A DNA stretch of 64,000 nt, from positions 22,657-86,656 of the forward strand of contig CABVRZ010000015.1 of the NCBI GenBank assembly GCA_902500775.1, read 5' to 3'. Of the stretch, positions 25,603 through 36,879 are shown piece after piece. Position 1 is the first letter of the stretch. The number at the start of each line of letters is the position of its first letter. The stretch is from an uncultured Nitrospira sp. Its GTDB lineage: Bacteria; Nitrospirota; Nitrospiria; Nitrospirales; Nitrospiraceae. The translations under genes and the position numbers were made by a program. Under the pieces are notes generated by a model. That model made no database searches. It was not told the origin of the DNA and saw only the letters and a program-made list of their open reading frames with translations.

Positions 25603-28600
25603 TCATTTGTTATGCGCTGTTGAACGCGTTCGACAGCGCTGTGTGTCAGTTTCATCATAGACGCAGAGAATGCCCCACAGCCCGCTATCGAACTGGAAGG
25701 ACTCTTGCGTTCGATATAAATAGTCACCAGGAACTTTACCTGGCCCCCCGGCAGTGGTCAGCACATTGACATGGCGCGTTGGGCCTAGTCCTCCAGCTGA
25801 ACCGATTCGATTGGTTGTGCGCACCGGCTCTCCTTGAACCGACGAATCGCATGAAGAAGTCGTGTTCTTACTGCATTCCCAGGGCGACATGACCCAATCA
25901 TGCCCGTGGAGCGTGAACCCATGTTGCCGAGAATGACCGGCGGGATTCACGATCCGGAACCGAACAGGATCACCGGCCTTGGCGATAAAGAACGGAGTGA
26001 CTGGGTCACAGGGCACTCCTGAGCAACCCGGATGTACAACTTTTGAGCTCAACACATCTTTATGGTCAACTTGGTTCAATGTTTCGAGATCAACTCCTGG
26101 GCTGAGTCCGAGTCTTGCCCAAAGCGGCTCTGTCCGATAGTTGAAGGCTTTCTGTCCCAAGTCGTAGACATCGTCGACGCCCTCCCGATTCACGATCGGA
26201 TCGCCGTTCATGCGTAGGCTGACATCATCTTGATACAAGAGCACGAACTCGCGGAAGATTTCTTCTACGCCGGATGCATTGGTATATCGCACAGTAGCCG
26301 ATGCCTCGGTGCTCGGATCTGATGTCCACACCGCCCCCTTGGGCTCAATGATCAGCGCACCGATGGCGCCATGGGAACTGTGTTTAATAACATCGCCCAT
26401 ATCTCGAAGCGGAATGGCCCCAAACTCGATCGCAACAGCCTCCGTTTCTCCTTGGGCGGTTTTCTTGAATTCACCGGCAAACCATTCGTACGTTTTGGCC
26501 TTGCCTGGTGCGACCGTACTATCGAGGTTCAAACCGACTGCCGCCCCATCCTGTGCCCTAGTATTCATCTCCACCAGTGCGGCGTGCAGACTGACTCGAT
26601 TGGACATTTTAATCTGATTAAAATTGAATCCCTGGACGATCCCCGGCATCTCATTGGCCGACCAGCTGTCTCGAACGTCAGGACCATCTTTTAGCTCGTA
26701 CGGGAGGTGATTCTCGAGAGTAACTCTCAGGCAGTCCCCGGCCGCTGCTCGTAAAATAAGCGGTTCAGGGATACGGTCACCTGCCTCATAAGACTTCCTC
26801 AGCATAAGTTGGAGAGGCCACCCCTTATGATTGAAATTAATGTGTGTCAGTGTTTCTTTACGAAGTGCTTGATCGTTTTGCGAAGGAGTTCCGAGTTCAT
26901 CGAGTAAAAGCTCCAGCAGTTTTTCATGGTCATCCTTTTGGTTTTTCTCATCCGACTGGTTTTTCAACTCGTTAAGAACTTTCTGATACGCACTGACTTC
27001 CGTCGCCATGTCCACAAATATGATCGCGTTCGGATCCACGAGTCCAAATAAATGGTTATACGTGAGTGTGCGTTTCGGAAGAATATCCTTTGCAAGCCAC
27101 GCCCCAACAGTAACCGTGCGGTAAGCCTCTTTGGTGAGATTCGTAGGGCAGACATCCTGACTATCGGCTGAGGGGTGACTCGTTGAGGAGTCGTGAAGGC
27201 GAGGCAATCCATCCCACTCCAACTTTGTTTCATTCGTCCCGATTTTGGCGCCGCGTTTATATCCACGCATGATCCCCCAGGCACCGTGCCAGAGATTACC
27301 TACCTCGGGGGAAGCATACAAATAATCGCTGGTCTCCCCCTCGTCCAAATGCATATCGAACTCAAAATGTTCAGAAATGCCGAGCTGCTGCGCATTGGTC
27401 CAACCTGATCTCACTGAATCGGGCTGAGTCGGCCATTTCACTCCGTGCATGTTGAAGACGTGTTGGGATTCCTGCGCTCCCTGAATCAGTCGAATATTGA
27501 CTCGCTCGCCTTGATAGGCGAATAGTAATGGCGTAGCTGGGTCACCAGGAACTCGAAGCGGAGGCTGTTTGATATTCGCACTAGAATCCGTATAACCGTT
27601 CATGAGCGTTGCATTGAGTTGTGAGCTTCCAAGACTGGGACTATTCTCAAGAAAGAGAAATTCTTTATCGGCCTGTTGATCGCCATGCACAACGGAGTTA
27701 AATGCGTAAGCTACATCTCCATCGCAGTACTCTTGGGCTTGTTTTATTTTCTCGAATGCTTCCAAAGTGAGCGGATTGGGGTACCGATTTCTCGCGTTGG
27801 AAAATTCGACCCGCGCAGCCTCAACGGTAGTTGATCGACATTTTGACCGCTTGTCCTTCTCCTCACGATCTTTTTTTTGTTCATACTTGGAATCAAAGAT
27901 GCCAGTTCTCTCCTTCTTGGCAATGCGCAAGGGAATGGGTTCATTGCGATAGTTGAACAGGGCCGTGCCTGGGTCAGAAGGCGAGATGCCCTGTGGGTTT
28001 GGTTTCATCTGACGAACTCGAGGGGACGGAATGTTGACTTCTTCATGACGATGGTCTGGGTTCACCGGCCAGTTGTCTTCGTTGTACACAATCGCGAAAT
28101 CGGCCACGGCAAGATTGTATTCACGAACCCCTTGTTTCGGATCAGTGGACGGACCAATCAGCGCTGCATAGGATGTTGGTCCCCCATCATGACGGCGATC
28201 GATCGCCTTGAGTGGCGCACCATCCTGAGCACTGCCGCCCATGGGGCTCCCATCAAGTTTCCGCCAAGCCGACCCCTTTGGCTCCACCACCAAGGCGGCG
28301 TAGAGCCCATGCTGCTGGTGCGAGCTCGGCCCAAAGTGATCATGCGTAAATACCGTCCTGAGGGTCCGGTCATCTCCTTGATTATTCAGCAGGGGATCGA
28401 CCCACCAACGTTGCACCGTGGTTTGCGCGCCACACCAGGGATGCTGATCCCAATCCTTCTTGTCCATCGAGGGCGGACAGATCCCGCGGGCATCGCCCCT
28501 GCCGTCGTGGAACATAGCGCCACCCGCTGCAAACATCGGATGGGTCTTGGGCAACATAGGAGTTCCCCCATGAGTCTTGACGTACTCATTGTGGGCATGC

Positions 28601-31524
28601 AGACGCTCGCGGACCTCATCAGGTGAAAAGGTGCCATCCTCATAATTCCATCCGTTACCCGACCCATCCGAAGATGTGACGTCGAACTTCACCAGGTGGA
28701 TGTGCTGGCCGATGGTGTCAGTCGGGGTAAAGACCTGGAAGTCGTCCAGATTAAGAACGGACGGCACCAAATTGGTGGATTTAAACACCACACAATCCCC
28801 GGAATTGGCGCGGAAGAAGAGCGGCTCCGCAGGGCGCTTTCTGGTCAGGGTCGGATGAATATCTTCTTCCAAGACCGCAATCCGAGCTTGCGGATCGTGC
28901 CACCCCTGCTTGTTGACCGTCATATCCAATTGGACATAGGCACCTCGGTAAACGCGTGACCGAGCATCATCGTCAAATTCCTGTTTCGGACAGGGATTTC
29001 CAAATGGCGCTCCTGGTCGATCTCCCTGCCCATTCACAGATAGCAGCACTCGGTCTTGCACCATCGGATCAATGGCACGGTCACATTTCCCTGATGCATC
29101 ACAGGTCGGGTATCCTTTCGTCTCCCAACCGAATGGTGTCGACGTAAGCTCGGCAGAATGACCATGAATTGTGAGGTGACCCGCATGAAAATCGCGAGCC
29201 GCTCCTTCCTGCGGAGTAAAGCTCTCGAGGGTCTCAACCTTAGCGGCGACAAGTTCTCTTGCGAGACTCGTCAGTAACGGATCGCTGTTCAAACGATGCG
29301 TTCGCTTGGCAATGCAATGAGATTGCTTCGCACTCTGTACGGCAAGATCGGATTCGTGTGTGCGTCGGCACTCGGGAACACCGGTACCTGGATCTGAATC
29401 GACAAACTGCTTAGCCGCTTCAAACTCGTCTTTTGTCGTAGCCTCAGAAATGATGTGCCGAGGCAGCCCACCGTCAATTGAGCTCTTCCCCTGCATAGAA
29501 TCAAAATCATTCGGTGGCTGAGGCGGGCGATGCCCTGCTTTCCCCGCAATGTAAAATGGATAGCCGCGGAATGTCGCCGTAGGCATGGGCGGCAAGGCGT
29601 GATGCGGCAACGGGACCAGAGCCGGGGTTGGCGTTCCTTCGGCAATTTCAGCATCCGGCAGGTTGCGCATCCGTGGATTATTCGTGTCACTGATAGGCTG
29701 CGAGGTATCGAACAACCCTGGCGTCCCGTCTTCAAACACATCGTGTGCTCGCCACAGTTCCCACATGCCCTGTGCAAAATGAGGATAGAGATGGCAGTGG
29801 AAAATAGAATCCCCAGGTCCGAGGTTTCGGTTTCCAGACCCGCCATAATGCACTTCGTAGTTAAAAGCAGTTCCCGGTGAGATGGTTTGCGAATCGAGAT
29901 ACACCGCGTTTGGATCATGCTTGTCCTGCACCCATTGATGGGCATGCAGGTGGAAGACGTGCGTCTCCTTCGGCCCGGCATGGATGTTCCGAAACCGAAC
30001 CGGATCGCCTACGTACGAATGGTGAACATTCGATGGATCATCGGGATAGAGCGCTCGCTTACGATACTGCTTATTACCATCGATATCCGTAACGACATGA
30101 CCGTTCTCCATCAATTCGATAGGGTTGTCCTGTGTATCCTTTATAGGAGCGAGCACTAAGGCCGGGTCTCCATTCACCCAGGAGCTTAGGAAAAATTCTT
30201 CCAGCTTACATTCCTTGCACTTTCGTGAAGGGCCGATACCTTTTCGATTCGCGAGAACCACGGAGCCAACACCGGCAGCCCCGTAATTGATGGCCATATT
30301 GTCCTTTAGCACTTCCAAGGGAGAGCCCTCTACGGTCAACTCCTGAAATGCTTGGTCAGCCGTAATTTCATCGTGAAAAATGACCGTGAACTCCCGAAAT
30401 GGTTTCCCGCAACTCGATCCAGCCCCCAGCTTTTTTCCGTCAGGCCCGCAATCTTCGCCTCGCACGCCAAGTTTTGGACGGCCGTTCTCGTAGACAAGCG
30501 GAGCGTTGTCGATCACGGCATTGAGGTCAGAGTGCAAGATTTCATTTGACGCGCTCAACATTCGGAGAGATTCATAGTCGAAAATCGGCGTGCCGATCTG
30601 GCTGGAACGGCCACTCGATGCATGCTGCATATCTTGTGAGGTGACCTGAGAGCGATACCATACTGCGCCCGGCGGTTCGACATTCACGGCCCCAAACAGG
30701 CCCATACCGAGTTGTCCCCCGTCCCCCTCGCCCCCTCCGATCGTTCCCATGGAATACATGAAATAGGTCCCCTCAGCCTTCGCATACCAGGTGTAAATCT
30801 TCGTTTCTCCGGGAGCCGCAAGGGAGGACGCATTCATTCCGACGTTGGCACCATCCGACCCAATGTTTCCAGCATAATACAAGCCATTCACGTGCATGGA
30901 GGCATGGCGCGTAAACGGGAGTTCCGGAGAAATCGGGCCAACATCGTGACCGGCGGCAGTCTTGAAAGACCCGCCCGTGGCAGGATTCTTCATGATGTGC
31001 GGATATGTCGGAGCCGTCCGAGAAAGCAGGTTTGTAAACGTCACCTGGAGACAATCTCCTTCGTTGACTCTAAGCACGAGCGGTCGAGGCCGTTTGTCGC
31101 TCCGAAGGCGTACTTGTCCGGCGGCTGGATCATCACCCGAAACTCGAACCATGGACAACGGAAGGCCGGTCACCGAATCCACTACATCTCGACGCAGGGC
31201 AAACAACATCCCGGCTGGGTTATAGGCATCGAAGCGGTTGTACGTGTACGCCTGTTCCAAGGCAACAATATCAGCCGTCACCACACGGCTACATTTCGGA
31301 TCGGCAACCGATTGTGAGCCAGGCAACTTATATCCAACACAGCTAGCTCCGATGACAATAAAGAGAATGAGTGGTATCAGCGCGGATAGAGACCTCGCTC
31401 GGAACGGTCGTTGAATATCACCAACCTCAAGCTTGCCAGGCATGGTGAGAGGGTAAAAGAGGGTACTGCGTTCAATTGGTCTACGTCGCATTTGCATGAT
31501 CATCGGTCTCCAATATGTCATCAC
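25603..31524 (-). CDS. Giant multidomain multicopper protein, candidate metal (Mn-type) oxidase
   Basis: Up to 1973 residues; a GGAGA site suggests ATGs at 31503 or 31497 as true starts. A hydrophobic stretch ALIPLILFIVIGASC with lipobox GASC near residue 60 implies export and lipid anchoring. Cupredoxin units with His motifs recur: HASMHVNG (about 206), HVFHLHAHQW (about 520), HCHLYPHFAQGMW (about 575, full type-1 plus trinuclear pattern HCH-x3-H-x4-M), and QHIHLVKFD (about 940). Further ones are FTHDHFGPSSHQQHG (about 1065), HVFNMHGVKW (about 1355) and HGFTLHGHDW (about 1870). Only one unit has the full HCH set; others look degenerate (for example LWHGAWGIMRG). This size and plan resemble MnxG/McoA-type Mn(II) oxidases of Pseudomonas. 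Substrate is unproven. It has a sigma-54 promoter. Confidence 0.85.
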   Translation of the reverse strand: MMTYWRPMIMQMRRRPIERSTLFYPLTMPGKLEVGDIQRPFRARSLSALIPLILFIVIGASCVGYKLPGSQSVADPKCSRVVTADIVALEQAYTYNRFDAYNPAGMLFALRRDVVDSVTGLPLSMVRVSGDDPAAGQVRLRSDKRPRPLVLRVNEGDCLQVTFTNLLSRTAPTYPHIMKNPATGGSFKTAAGHDVGPISPELPFTRHASMHVNGLYYAGNIGSDGANVGMNASSLAAPGETKIYTWYAKAEGTYFMYSMGTIGGGEGDGGQLGMGLFGAVNVEPPGAVWYRSQVTSQDMQHASSGRSSQIGTPIFDYESLRMLSASNEILHSDLNAVIDNAPLVYENGRPKLGVRGEDCGPDGKKLGAGSSCGKPFREFTVIFHDEITADQAFQELTVEGSPLEVLKDNMAINYGAAGVGSVVLANRKGIGPSRKCKECKLEEFFLSSWVNGDPALVLAPIKDTQDNPIELMENGHVVTDIDGNKQYRKRALYPDDPSNVHHSYVGDPVRFRNIHAGPKETHVFHLHAHQWVQDKHDPNAVYLDSQTISPGTAFNYEVHYGGSGNRNLGPGDSIFHCHLYPHFAQGMWELWRAHDVFEDGTPGLFDTSQPISDTNNPRMRNLPDAEIAEGTPTPALVPLPHHALPPMPTATFRGYPFYIAGKAGHRPPQPPNDFDSMQGKSSIDGGLPRHIISEATTKDEFEAAKQFVDSDPGTGVPECRRTHESDLAVQSAKQSHCIAKRTHRLNSDPLLTSLARELVAAKVETLESFTPQEGAARDFHAGHLTIHGHSAELTSTPFGWETKGYPTCDASGKCDRAIDPMVQDRVLLSVNGQGDRPGAPFGNPCPKQEFDDDARSRVYRGAYVQLDMTVNKQGWHDPQARIAVLEEDIHPTLTRKRPAEPLFFRANSGDCVVFKSTNLVPSVLNLDDFQVFTPTDTIGQHIHLVKFDVTSSDGSGNGWNYEDGTFSPDEVRERLHAHNEYVKTHGGTPMLPKTHPMFAAGGAMFHDGRGDARGICPPSMDKKDWDQHPWCGAQTTVQRWWVDPLLNNQGDDRTLRTVFTHDHFGPSSHQQHGLYAALVVEPKGSAWRKLDGSPMGGSAQDGAPLKAIDRRHDGGPTSYAALIGPSTDPKQGVREYNLAVADFAIVYNEDNWPVNPDHRHEEVNIPSPRVRQMKPNPQGISPSDPGTALFNYRNEPIPLRIAKKERTGIFDSKYEQKKDREEKDKRSKCRSTTVEAARVEFSNARNRYPNPLTLEAFEKIKQAQEYCDGDVAYAFNSVVHGDQQADKEFLFLENSPSLGSSQLNATLMNGYTDSSANIKQPPLRVPGDPATPLLFAYQGERVNIRLIQGAQESQHVFNMHGVKWPTQPDSVRSGWTNAQQLGISEHFEFDMHLDEGETSDYLYASPEVGNLWHGAWGIMRGYKRGAKIGTNETKLEWDGLPRLHDSSTSHPSADSQDVCPTNLTKEAYRTVTVGAWLAKDILPKRTLTYNHLFGLVDPNAIIFVDMATEVSAYQKVLNELKNQSDEKNQKDDHEKLLELLLDELGTPSQNDQALRKETLTHINFNHKGWPLQLMLRKSYEAGDRIPEPLILRAAAGDCLRVTLENHLPYELKDGPDVRDSWSANEMPGIVQGFNFNQIKMSNRVSLHAALVEMNTRAQDGAAVGLNLDSTVAPGKAKTYEWFAGEFKKTAQGETEAVAIEFGAIPLRDMGDVIKHSSHGAIGALIIEPKGAVWTSDPSTEASATVRYTNASGVEEIFREFVLLYQDDVSLRMNGDPIVNREGVDDVYDLGQKAFNYRTEPLWARLGLSPGVDLETLNQVDHKDVLSSKVVHPGCSGVPCDPVTPFFIAKAGDPVRFRIVNPAGHSRQHGFTLHGHDWVMSPWECSKNTTSSCDSSVQGEPVRTTNRIGSAGGLGPTRHVNVLTTAGGPGKVPGDYLYRTQESFQFDSGLWGILCVYDETDTQRCRTRSTAHNK

Positions 31525-31800
31525 AATTTGCAGCAGTCATTCCCCTAGCAGATATCCGTCCTGATATCTGCCTTTTCTAAGACATCGAAGTCGTAATGGT
31601 GGGAAACGCCGTGCCTATCGGTGCCAAGACATGCTGTCGATTCATGGCCCCTCCTCGCATCAAGTCGTCGCTAAGAATGTCAGTCGTTTTTCGTTACTCG
31701 TTGATTTCCAAGATCAGACATCTCAGCCTCAAGTGAGTTCGCCCTTGTATACCTCCAGTAGATGTCTGGCAAGTGTTCTTACGTGTATGGCGTGAAACAC

Positions 31801-31816
31801 TGCAAGCTTAGTACCG
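31801..31816 (-). promoter_or_regulatory. Sigma-54 promoter of the giant multicopper operon
   Basis: Read on the minus strand, CGGTACT-AAGC-TTGCA has the GG at 31815-31814 and the GC at 31803-31802 with a 10-base spacer and a perfect TTGCA -12 element. Transcription would start near 31790, giving a leader of about 265-290 bases. No gene lies in 31525-32015. Confidence 0.72.
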
Positions 31817-31932
31817 TACAGGCTACCGGTACGGGAAGAGTCATGTATGGGCGTTCTCGCGTTCAGAGGAGACCTGACGAGAGAGGAGACCTGAAAGAAA
31901 AGCGAACCCCGGTGCTGTGTGAACTCCATGGT

Positions 31933-31972
31933 GAATCGAAAAAGATACAGGAAGGTGAATCTAAATAGATAC
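31933..31972 (-). promoter_or_regulatory. Tandem 16-bp dyads (site D)
   Basis: GAATC-GAAAAA-GATAC (31933-31948) and GAATC-TAAATA-GATAC (31957-31972), centres 24 bp apart, lie about 118 bp upstream of the sigma-54 promoter at 31801. An IS30 copy begins only 43 bases beyond, so the insertion spared the site. Confidence 0.7.
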
Positions 31973-32015
31973 GCATGAAGTCTCAGTACTTATCCTGTGA
32001 AATACCCTCGGTGGA

Positions 32016-33077
32016 TTCAAGGTCCAAGTGCAACGGGTGTATGAGGGCGCAGGTGAGCATAGACTGCCAGGGGCGTCGCAACGGTGAGACATTTTCTGGG
32101 GCGCGTATTCAGCCGAGGCGCAATGGCAGTCAGCTCACGCTGCGTATAGCTGGATAGGTCGGTGCCCTTCGGTAAGTACTGGCGTAGCAGGCCATTGGTA
32201 TTCTCGTTGGTCCCGCGTTGCCAAGGGCTGTGCGGGTCGGCAAAGAAGACCTGGATCGCCAGCCGGTTCGCCAACCGCTCATGCTCGGCCATCTCTTTCC
32301 CGCGATCATAGGTCAGTGTTTTCCGCAGCGGGGCGGGGACAGGCTGGAGCTGCTTGGTGAAGCCTCGGTATGCACTGGCGGCATCCGTGCCGTCCATTTT
32401 GGCCACCAGCACCAAGCGCGTCGTCCGTTCCACCAAGGTGCCAATGGCCGAGCCATTGCGGGCGCCCTTCAGCAAGTCGCCTTCCCAGTGACCGGAAACC
32501 GTGCGGCTGGTTCCCTCGACAGCGCGTTCGGCGAGCGGGGGCATATTGGGAATCTGGCCCCGGCGGTCTCGGCCTCGCGCCCGTGGGCGACGGGTCTTGC
32601 GAGCCTGCCGCAGCGCAGCCAGCAATTCCGTCCGCAAGGCTCCATGCGGCAGCACATCCAGCGCGGCATAGAGGGGTTCCGTCGAGAGGTGTTTCCCCAT
32701 GTCGTCCGGATACGCGCGTTGGAGACGTCCGGCAATCTGCTCCAGCGAGGAGCCCTCCCGGAGCGCGCGTTGGATGTACGACCACAGCCAGGGATCACGG
32801 AGTTTCCGGAAGCGCCGCGGCTGCTGAGCTCGCGTCGATGCCAGCGTGTGTGCCGTGCAGGCGCGATACTGTTTCCCCCCGGCATTACGGGCGATCTCGC
32901 GGCTGATGGTGCTGGGGGCTCGTCCCAATACCATCGCCATCTGCCGCAACGAGTGGCCGGCAGCAAGGCCCAGACTCACGGTTTCAGGTTCTTCGGCACT
33001 CAGGTGGCAGTAGGGTCTTGTTCGCATGGCAACACCGTAGCCCATTGGGGCGTGAAGTGTTGCACTTGGAGTTGGAA
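32016..33077 (-). mobile_element. IS30-family insertion sequence, copy 1
   Basis: The element is bounded by imperfect inverted ends, TTCAAGGTCCAAGTGCAAC at 32016-32034 and its counterpart TTCCAACTCCAAGTGCAAC (read inward from 33077 to 33059). The transposase fills nearly all of it and its stop codon falls inside the left end. Exact outer borders and target duplication cannot be fixed by eye. A diverged relative lies at 47860. Confidence 0.8.
32017..33045 (-). CDS. IS30-family transposase
   Basis: 342 residues, full length for the family. An N-terminal helix-turn-helix (GHSLRQMAMVLGRAPSTISR) precedes the DDE catalytic core: Asp in GHWEGDLLKGARNG, Asp in KTLTYDRGKEM, and Glu in PWQRGTNENTNGLLRQYLPK. 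It ends in RLNTRPRKCL, a usual IS30 tail. The frame is intact, so it may be active. It differs at many positions from the copy at 47861, so the two are not a recent duplication. Confidence 0.93.
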   Translation of the reverse strand: MGYGVAMRTRPYCHLSAEEPETVSLGLAAGHSLRQMAMVLGRAPSTISREIARNAGGKQYRACTAHTLASTRAQQPRRFRKLRDPWLWSYIQRALREGSSLEQIAGRLQRAYPDDMGKHLSTEPLYAALDVLPHGALRTELLAALRQARKTRRPRARGRDRRGQIPNMPPLAERAVEGTSRTVSGHWEGDLLKGARNGSAIGTLVERTTRLVLVAKMDGTDAASAYRGFTKQLQPVPAPLRKTLTYDRGKEMAEHERLANRLAIQVFFADPHSPWQRGTNENTNGLLRQYLPKGTDLSSYTQRELTAIAPRLNTRPRKCLTVATPLAVYAHLRPHTPVALGP

Positions 33078-33124
33078 CTCAAGCCCGGATAAACAGCACC
33101 CTAACAATTCTGCAGAGGCATCGC

Positions 33125-35542
33125 CTATCGCAGCTTTGCCACCGTCACCCCATCGCCGCCTTCGGCTCGATCGCCCGGACGGAACTCTGCAACATAGGGT
33201 GATGATTTTAAATATTCGCGCAAGGCGGATTTCAGTCGGCCGGTACCGTGCCCGTGGATGATCCGGAGATACGGCGCGCCGTCGAGCGCGGCCCGATCGA
33301 GCGCCGCCACCACCTGGTCCAGTGCTTCATCTGCCGCCTGACCTCGTACATCTACGACCGTCTGTTCATCCAACCCTAATCCGTTACTCATTGAGACTCT
33401 CCGAACAGGTGCCGCAACTGATGCGGGCACAGCCGCAGTACCGCCTACCTCACGTGCGAGGCCAACCAGATTCGAGACCGTGGCCAGGATTTCGCCCTCT
33501 CCGACCTTGACCCGAACTCGTTTCTTTCCTTGTGGTATTTCCATGAGCACCCCGGTCATACCCAACCCCGTAATCTCCACCGTATCGCCAATCCCGAGCT
33601 GCTCCAGTGGGATTGGCGTACTGACTGGCATCAGCTCCTGCCGCGCTTTTGTTTCTAACTCATGCAGCCGTTGCTTCGTCTCTTTGACTTTGATGAGTTT
33701 TTGCTCACGCTTCAGCGAATCAACTGTGGCTTGCACCTCGGCTCGAGCTCGTTGAAACTGCTCGCCGATCTTCTTCTTGAGCCCTCGCTTGGCCTCCTGT
33801 TCGGCCTGTTCAAGTTGCAGACGAAGCGCTTCAGCTTCGCGAGCGGCTTGCTCGGCATCCTGCCTGGCCCGCCGCGTTTTCTCCGCATCATCCGCCAATT
33901 GGCGTTGTGTACGCTGCAGATCGGCCATCATCTGATCAAGCCGTTGGTCGGTGCGATGCAGTCGCCTTCGCGCGTCGTTCACCAGACGCTCGTCCATACC
34001 AAGTCGACGGGCAATCTCCAAGGCGGACGAGCCACCAGGCATCCCCATGAAGACGCGATAGGTCGGCGCCAGACGCTCCACATCAAATTCCACGCTGGCA
34101 TTGGCAAAGCCGGGAGTGGTCTGTGCTAATTCTTTGAGCCCCCCGTAATGCGTCGTCGCCACGACTTTCATATTCAGTTCAGCCAACCGGCAGAGCAACG
34201 CCTCCGCCAACGCCGCTCCCTCAGCCGGATCGGTGGAGGTCACCGGCTCATCCAGAAGCACCAGCGATCGTGGTGTGAACGATTCGCGGAATGATTGTTG
34301 GCCCGTGCTCTCGGACAGGAGTCGGATCATATGCGTCATATGCGCGGAAAAGCTGGAGAGATCACGGCTCAAGTCCTGTGCATCGCCGATATCAGCGTAG
34401 AGTTCGGTAAATAACGCCATCTCGGACTCCGGTGCACAGGGCAGATGCAGACCGGCTCGCACCATGAGGGCGAACAACCCCACAATCTTGAGGGTGACGG
34501 TCTTACCTCCGGTATTGGGCCCGGAGATCACGAGGACACGGATCGTCTCGTCCAGGAGAATATCGTTCGCCACAACCTGCTCTTTCGTAAGGAGCAGCAG
34601 CGGATGACGCGCCTGTTTCAGCAAGACACGGCCCATATCATTCAGCGTGATCGGATTACATTTCAGCCGGCGGCTCATCTCAGCCCTGGCCCTGATAACG
34701 TCACAGTTCGCCAAGACCTCGATCCCCTGGAGCATCGCTTCCGCTTGGGCCGCCACGAACGCCGTGAGCTCTCGTAAAATCCGACGTACCTCCCGCTCAA
34801 TCTCTAAATCAGCCACCTTGATGGAATTGTTCAGCTCAACTAAATCGCGCGGCTCCAGAAAGACGGTCGCACCACTGGCCGAGACATCATGGACGATCCC
34901 AGGAATCCGCCCCCGCATATCCACCTTCACCGGCACGACATAGCGCCCCTCGCGCTGGGCGAAATATGATTCCTGCAGGACGTCCTCATACCGCCGCGAA
35001 TGGAGAATCTGCTCCAGTTGTTCCCGCATCTCCTGCTTCAAGCCCTGCGCCTGGTGTGTGAGACGCCGTAGCTCAGGCGAAGCCGTGTCCTTCATGGCCC
35101 CATCCGGCTGGATGGCATCCTCAATGGCCTGTTGAAGGCTCCGTAGTCCTTTGGTCAGGTGCAATGGCTCAAAGACCTGCGCCAGGGCTTGGATCTCCTC
35201 TTGGTGCATCTGTGCGTAGCGTTCCAGCTCAACCATCAAGGCCAGGGTGATCGCGCAGTCCCGCAACTCGCTGACGTCGAGCACACCTCCCTTTTCTGCT
35301 CGGATCAGCTGTTCCCGGATATCGGGAAAGACCAAGCCCGGCGGTGGATCACTCCCCTCCACCAGCCGCACCATTTCGGTCGTCTCCTGCTGACGGCGAC
35401 GTGCCACATCAAGTTCATTCGACAAAACCAGCACCCGACATCGGGCACTACCGAGCACGGACTGGGCCTGCTGCGCCAGATAATCCAGAACACGTGGCCA
35501 TTCCAACGCTTGGGTTGCTTGTTCCGATAGAGTCTGCTCCAT
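33125..35542 (-). CDS. mutS2: MutS2 family DNA endonuclease/ATPase
   Basis: 805 residues with the MutS2 plan and without the mismatch-binding N-terminal domain of MutS1. The lever region is followed by the ABC-type ATPase: ISGPNTGGKTVTLKIVG (about 335), then SLVLLDEPVTSTDPAEGAAL (Walker B) and VATTHYGGLK. A long charged coiled coil runs from about 515 to 630. The C-terminal Smr nuclease domain includes VDVRGQAADEALDQV and LRIIHGHGTGRLKSALREYL. MutS2 limits recombination and, in some bacteria, rescues collided ribosomes. The stop is 48 bases from the IS30 end. Confidence 0.95.
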   Translation of the reverse strand: MEQTLSEQATQALEWPRVLDYLAQQAQSVLGSARCRVLVLSNELDVARRRQQETTEMVRLVEGSDPPPGLVFPDIREQLIRAEKGGVLDVSELRDCAITLALMVELERYAQMHQEEIQALAQVFEPLHLTKGLRSLQQAIEDAIQPDGAMKDTASPELRRLTHQAQGLKQEMREQLEQILHSRRYEDVLQESYFAQREGRYVVPVKVDMRGRIPGIVHDVSASGATVFLEPRDLVELNNSIKVADLEIEREVRRILRELTAFVAAQAEAMLQGIEVLANCDVIRARAEMSRRLKCNPITLNDMGRVLLKQARHPLLLLTKEQVVANDILLDETIRVLVISGPNTGGKTVTLKIVGLFALMVRAGLHLPCAPESEMALFTELYADIGDAQDLSRDLSSFSAHMTHMIRLLSESTGQQSFRESFTPRSLVLLDEPVTSTDPAEGAALAEALLCRLAELNMKVVATTHYGGLKELAQTTPGFANASVEFDVERLAPTYRVFMGMPGGSSALEIARRLGMDERLVNDARRRLHRTDQRLDQMMADLQRTQRQLADDAEKTRRARQDAEQAAREAEALRLQLEQAEQEAKRGLKKKIGEQFQRARAEVQATVDSLKREQKLIKVKETKQRLHELETKARQELMPVSTPIPLEQLGIGDTVEITGLGMTGVLMEIPQGKKRVRVKVGEGEILATVSNLVGLAREVGGTAAVPASVAAPVRRVSMSNGLGLDEQTVVDVRGQAADEALDQVVAALDRAALDGAPYLRIIHGHGTGRLKSALREYLKSSPYVAEFRPGDRAEGGDGVTVAKLR

Positions 35543-35678
35543 TGGTAATTCCTTTGGTACTGAGCACGTACTGAACTTTAACGAACTGCCGAAAAGGGAC
35601 GCAAGGGATTCACTCGTTCAGACAGTCAGCTGTCGGCGATGTCGACATTTTTCTGACGTATCACCTGTTTGTTGTATC

Positions 35679-35708
35679 TTGACAAGAAGGAAAGCGCATC
35701 GATAGTAT
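35679..35708 (+). promoter_or_regulatory. Likely sigma-70 promoter of gap-pgk-tpiA-secG
   Basis: TTGACA at 35679-35684 and TAGTAT at 35703-35708 are separated by 18 bases, a good housekeeping promoter 66 bases before the gap ATG. Confidence 0.55.
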
Positions 35709-35752
35709 CGAGACTCGGATCATACTGTCTGGTCCCACGGGTTATCATATAA

Positions 35753-36787
<1,035 letters not shown>

Positions 36788-36879
36788 CTGGCTGCACCGG
36801 GAATGGTCGAGCCGGCTCCATCGCTCATCATCATCCCCAAATTATGACTGCTGATTGAACCTACACCAAGGAGCTTTCC

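Noticed and set aside
27877..28626. A 249-codon plus-strand frame inside the giant multicopper gene.
   Set aside because: It is antisense to a strongly supported gene, has no family resemblance and arises from codon bias.
32218..33261. A 347-codon frame opposite the IS30 transposase and mutS2 end.
   Set aside because: Shadow of the transposase; the same kind of shadow appears opposite the second IS30 copy.
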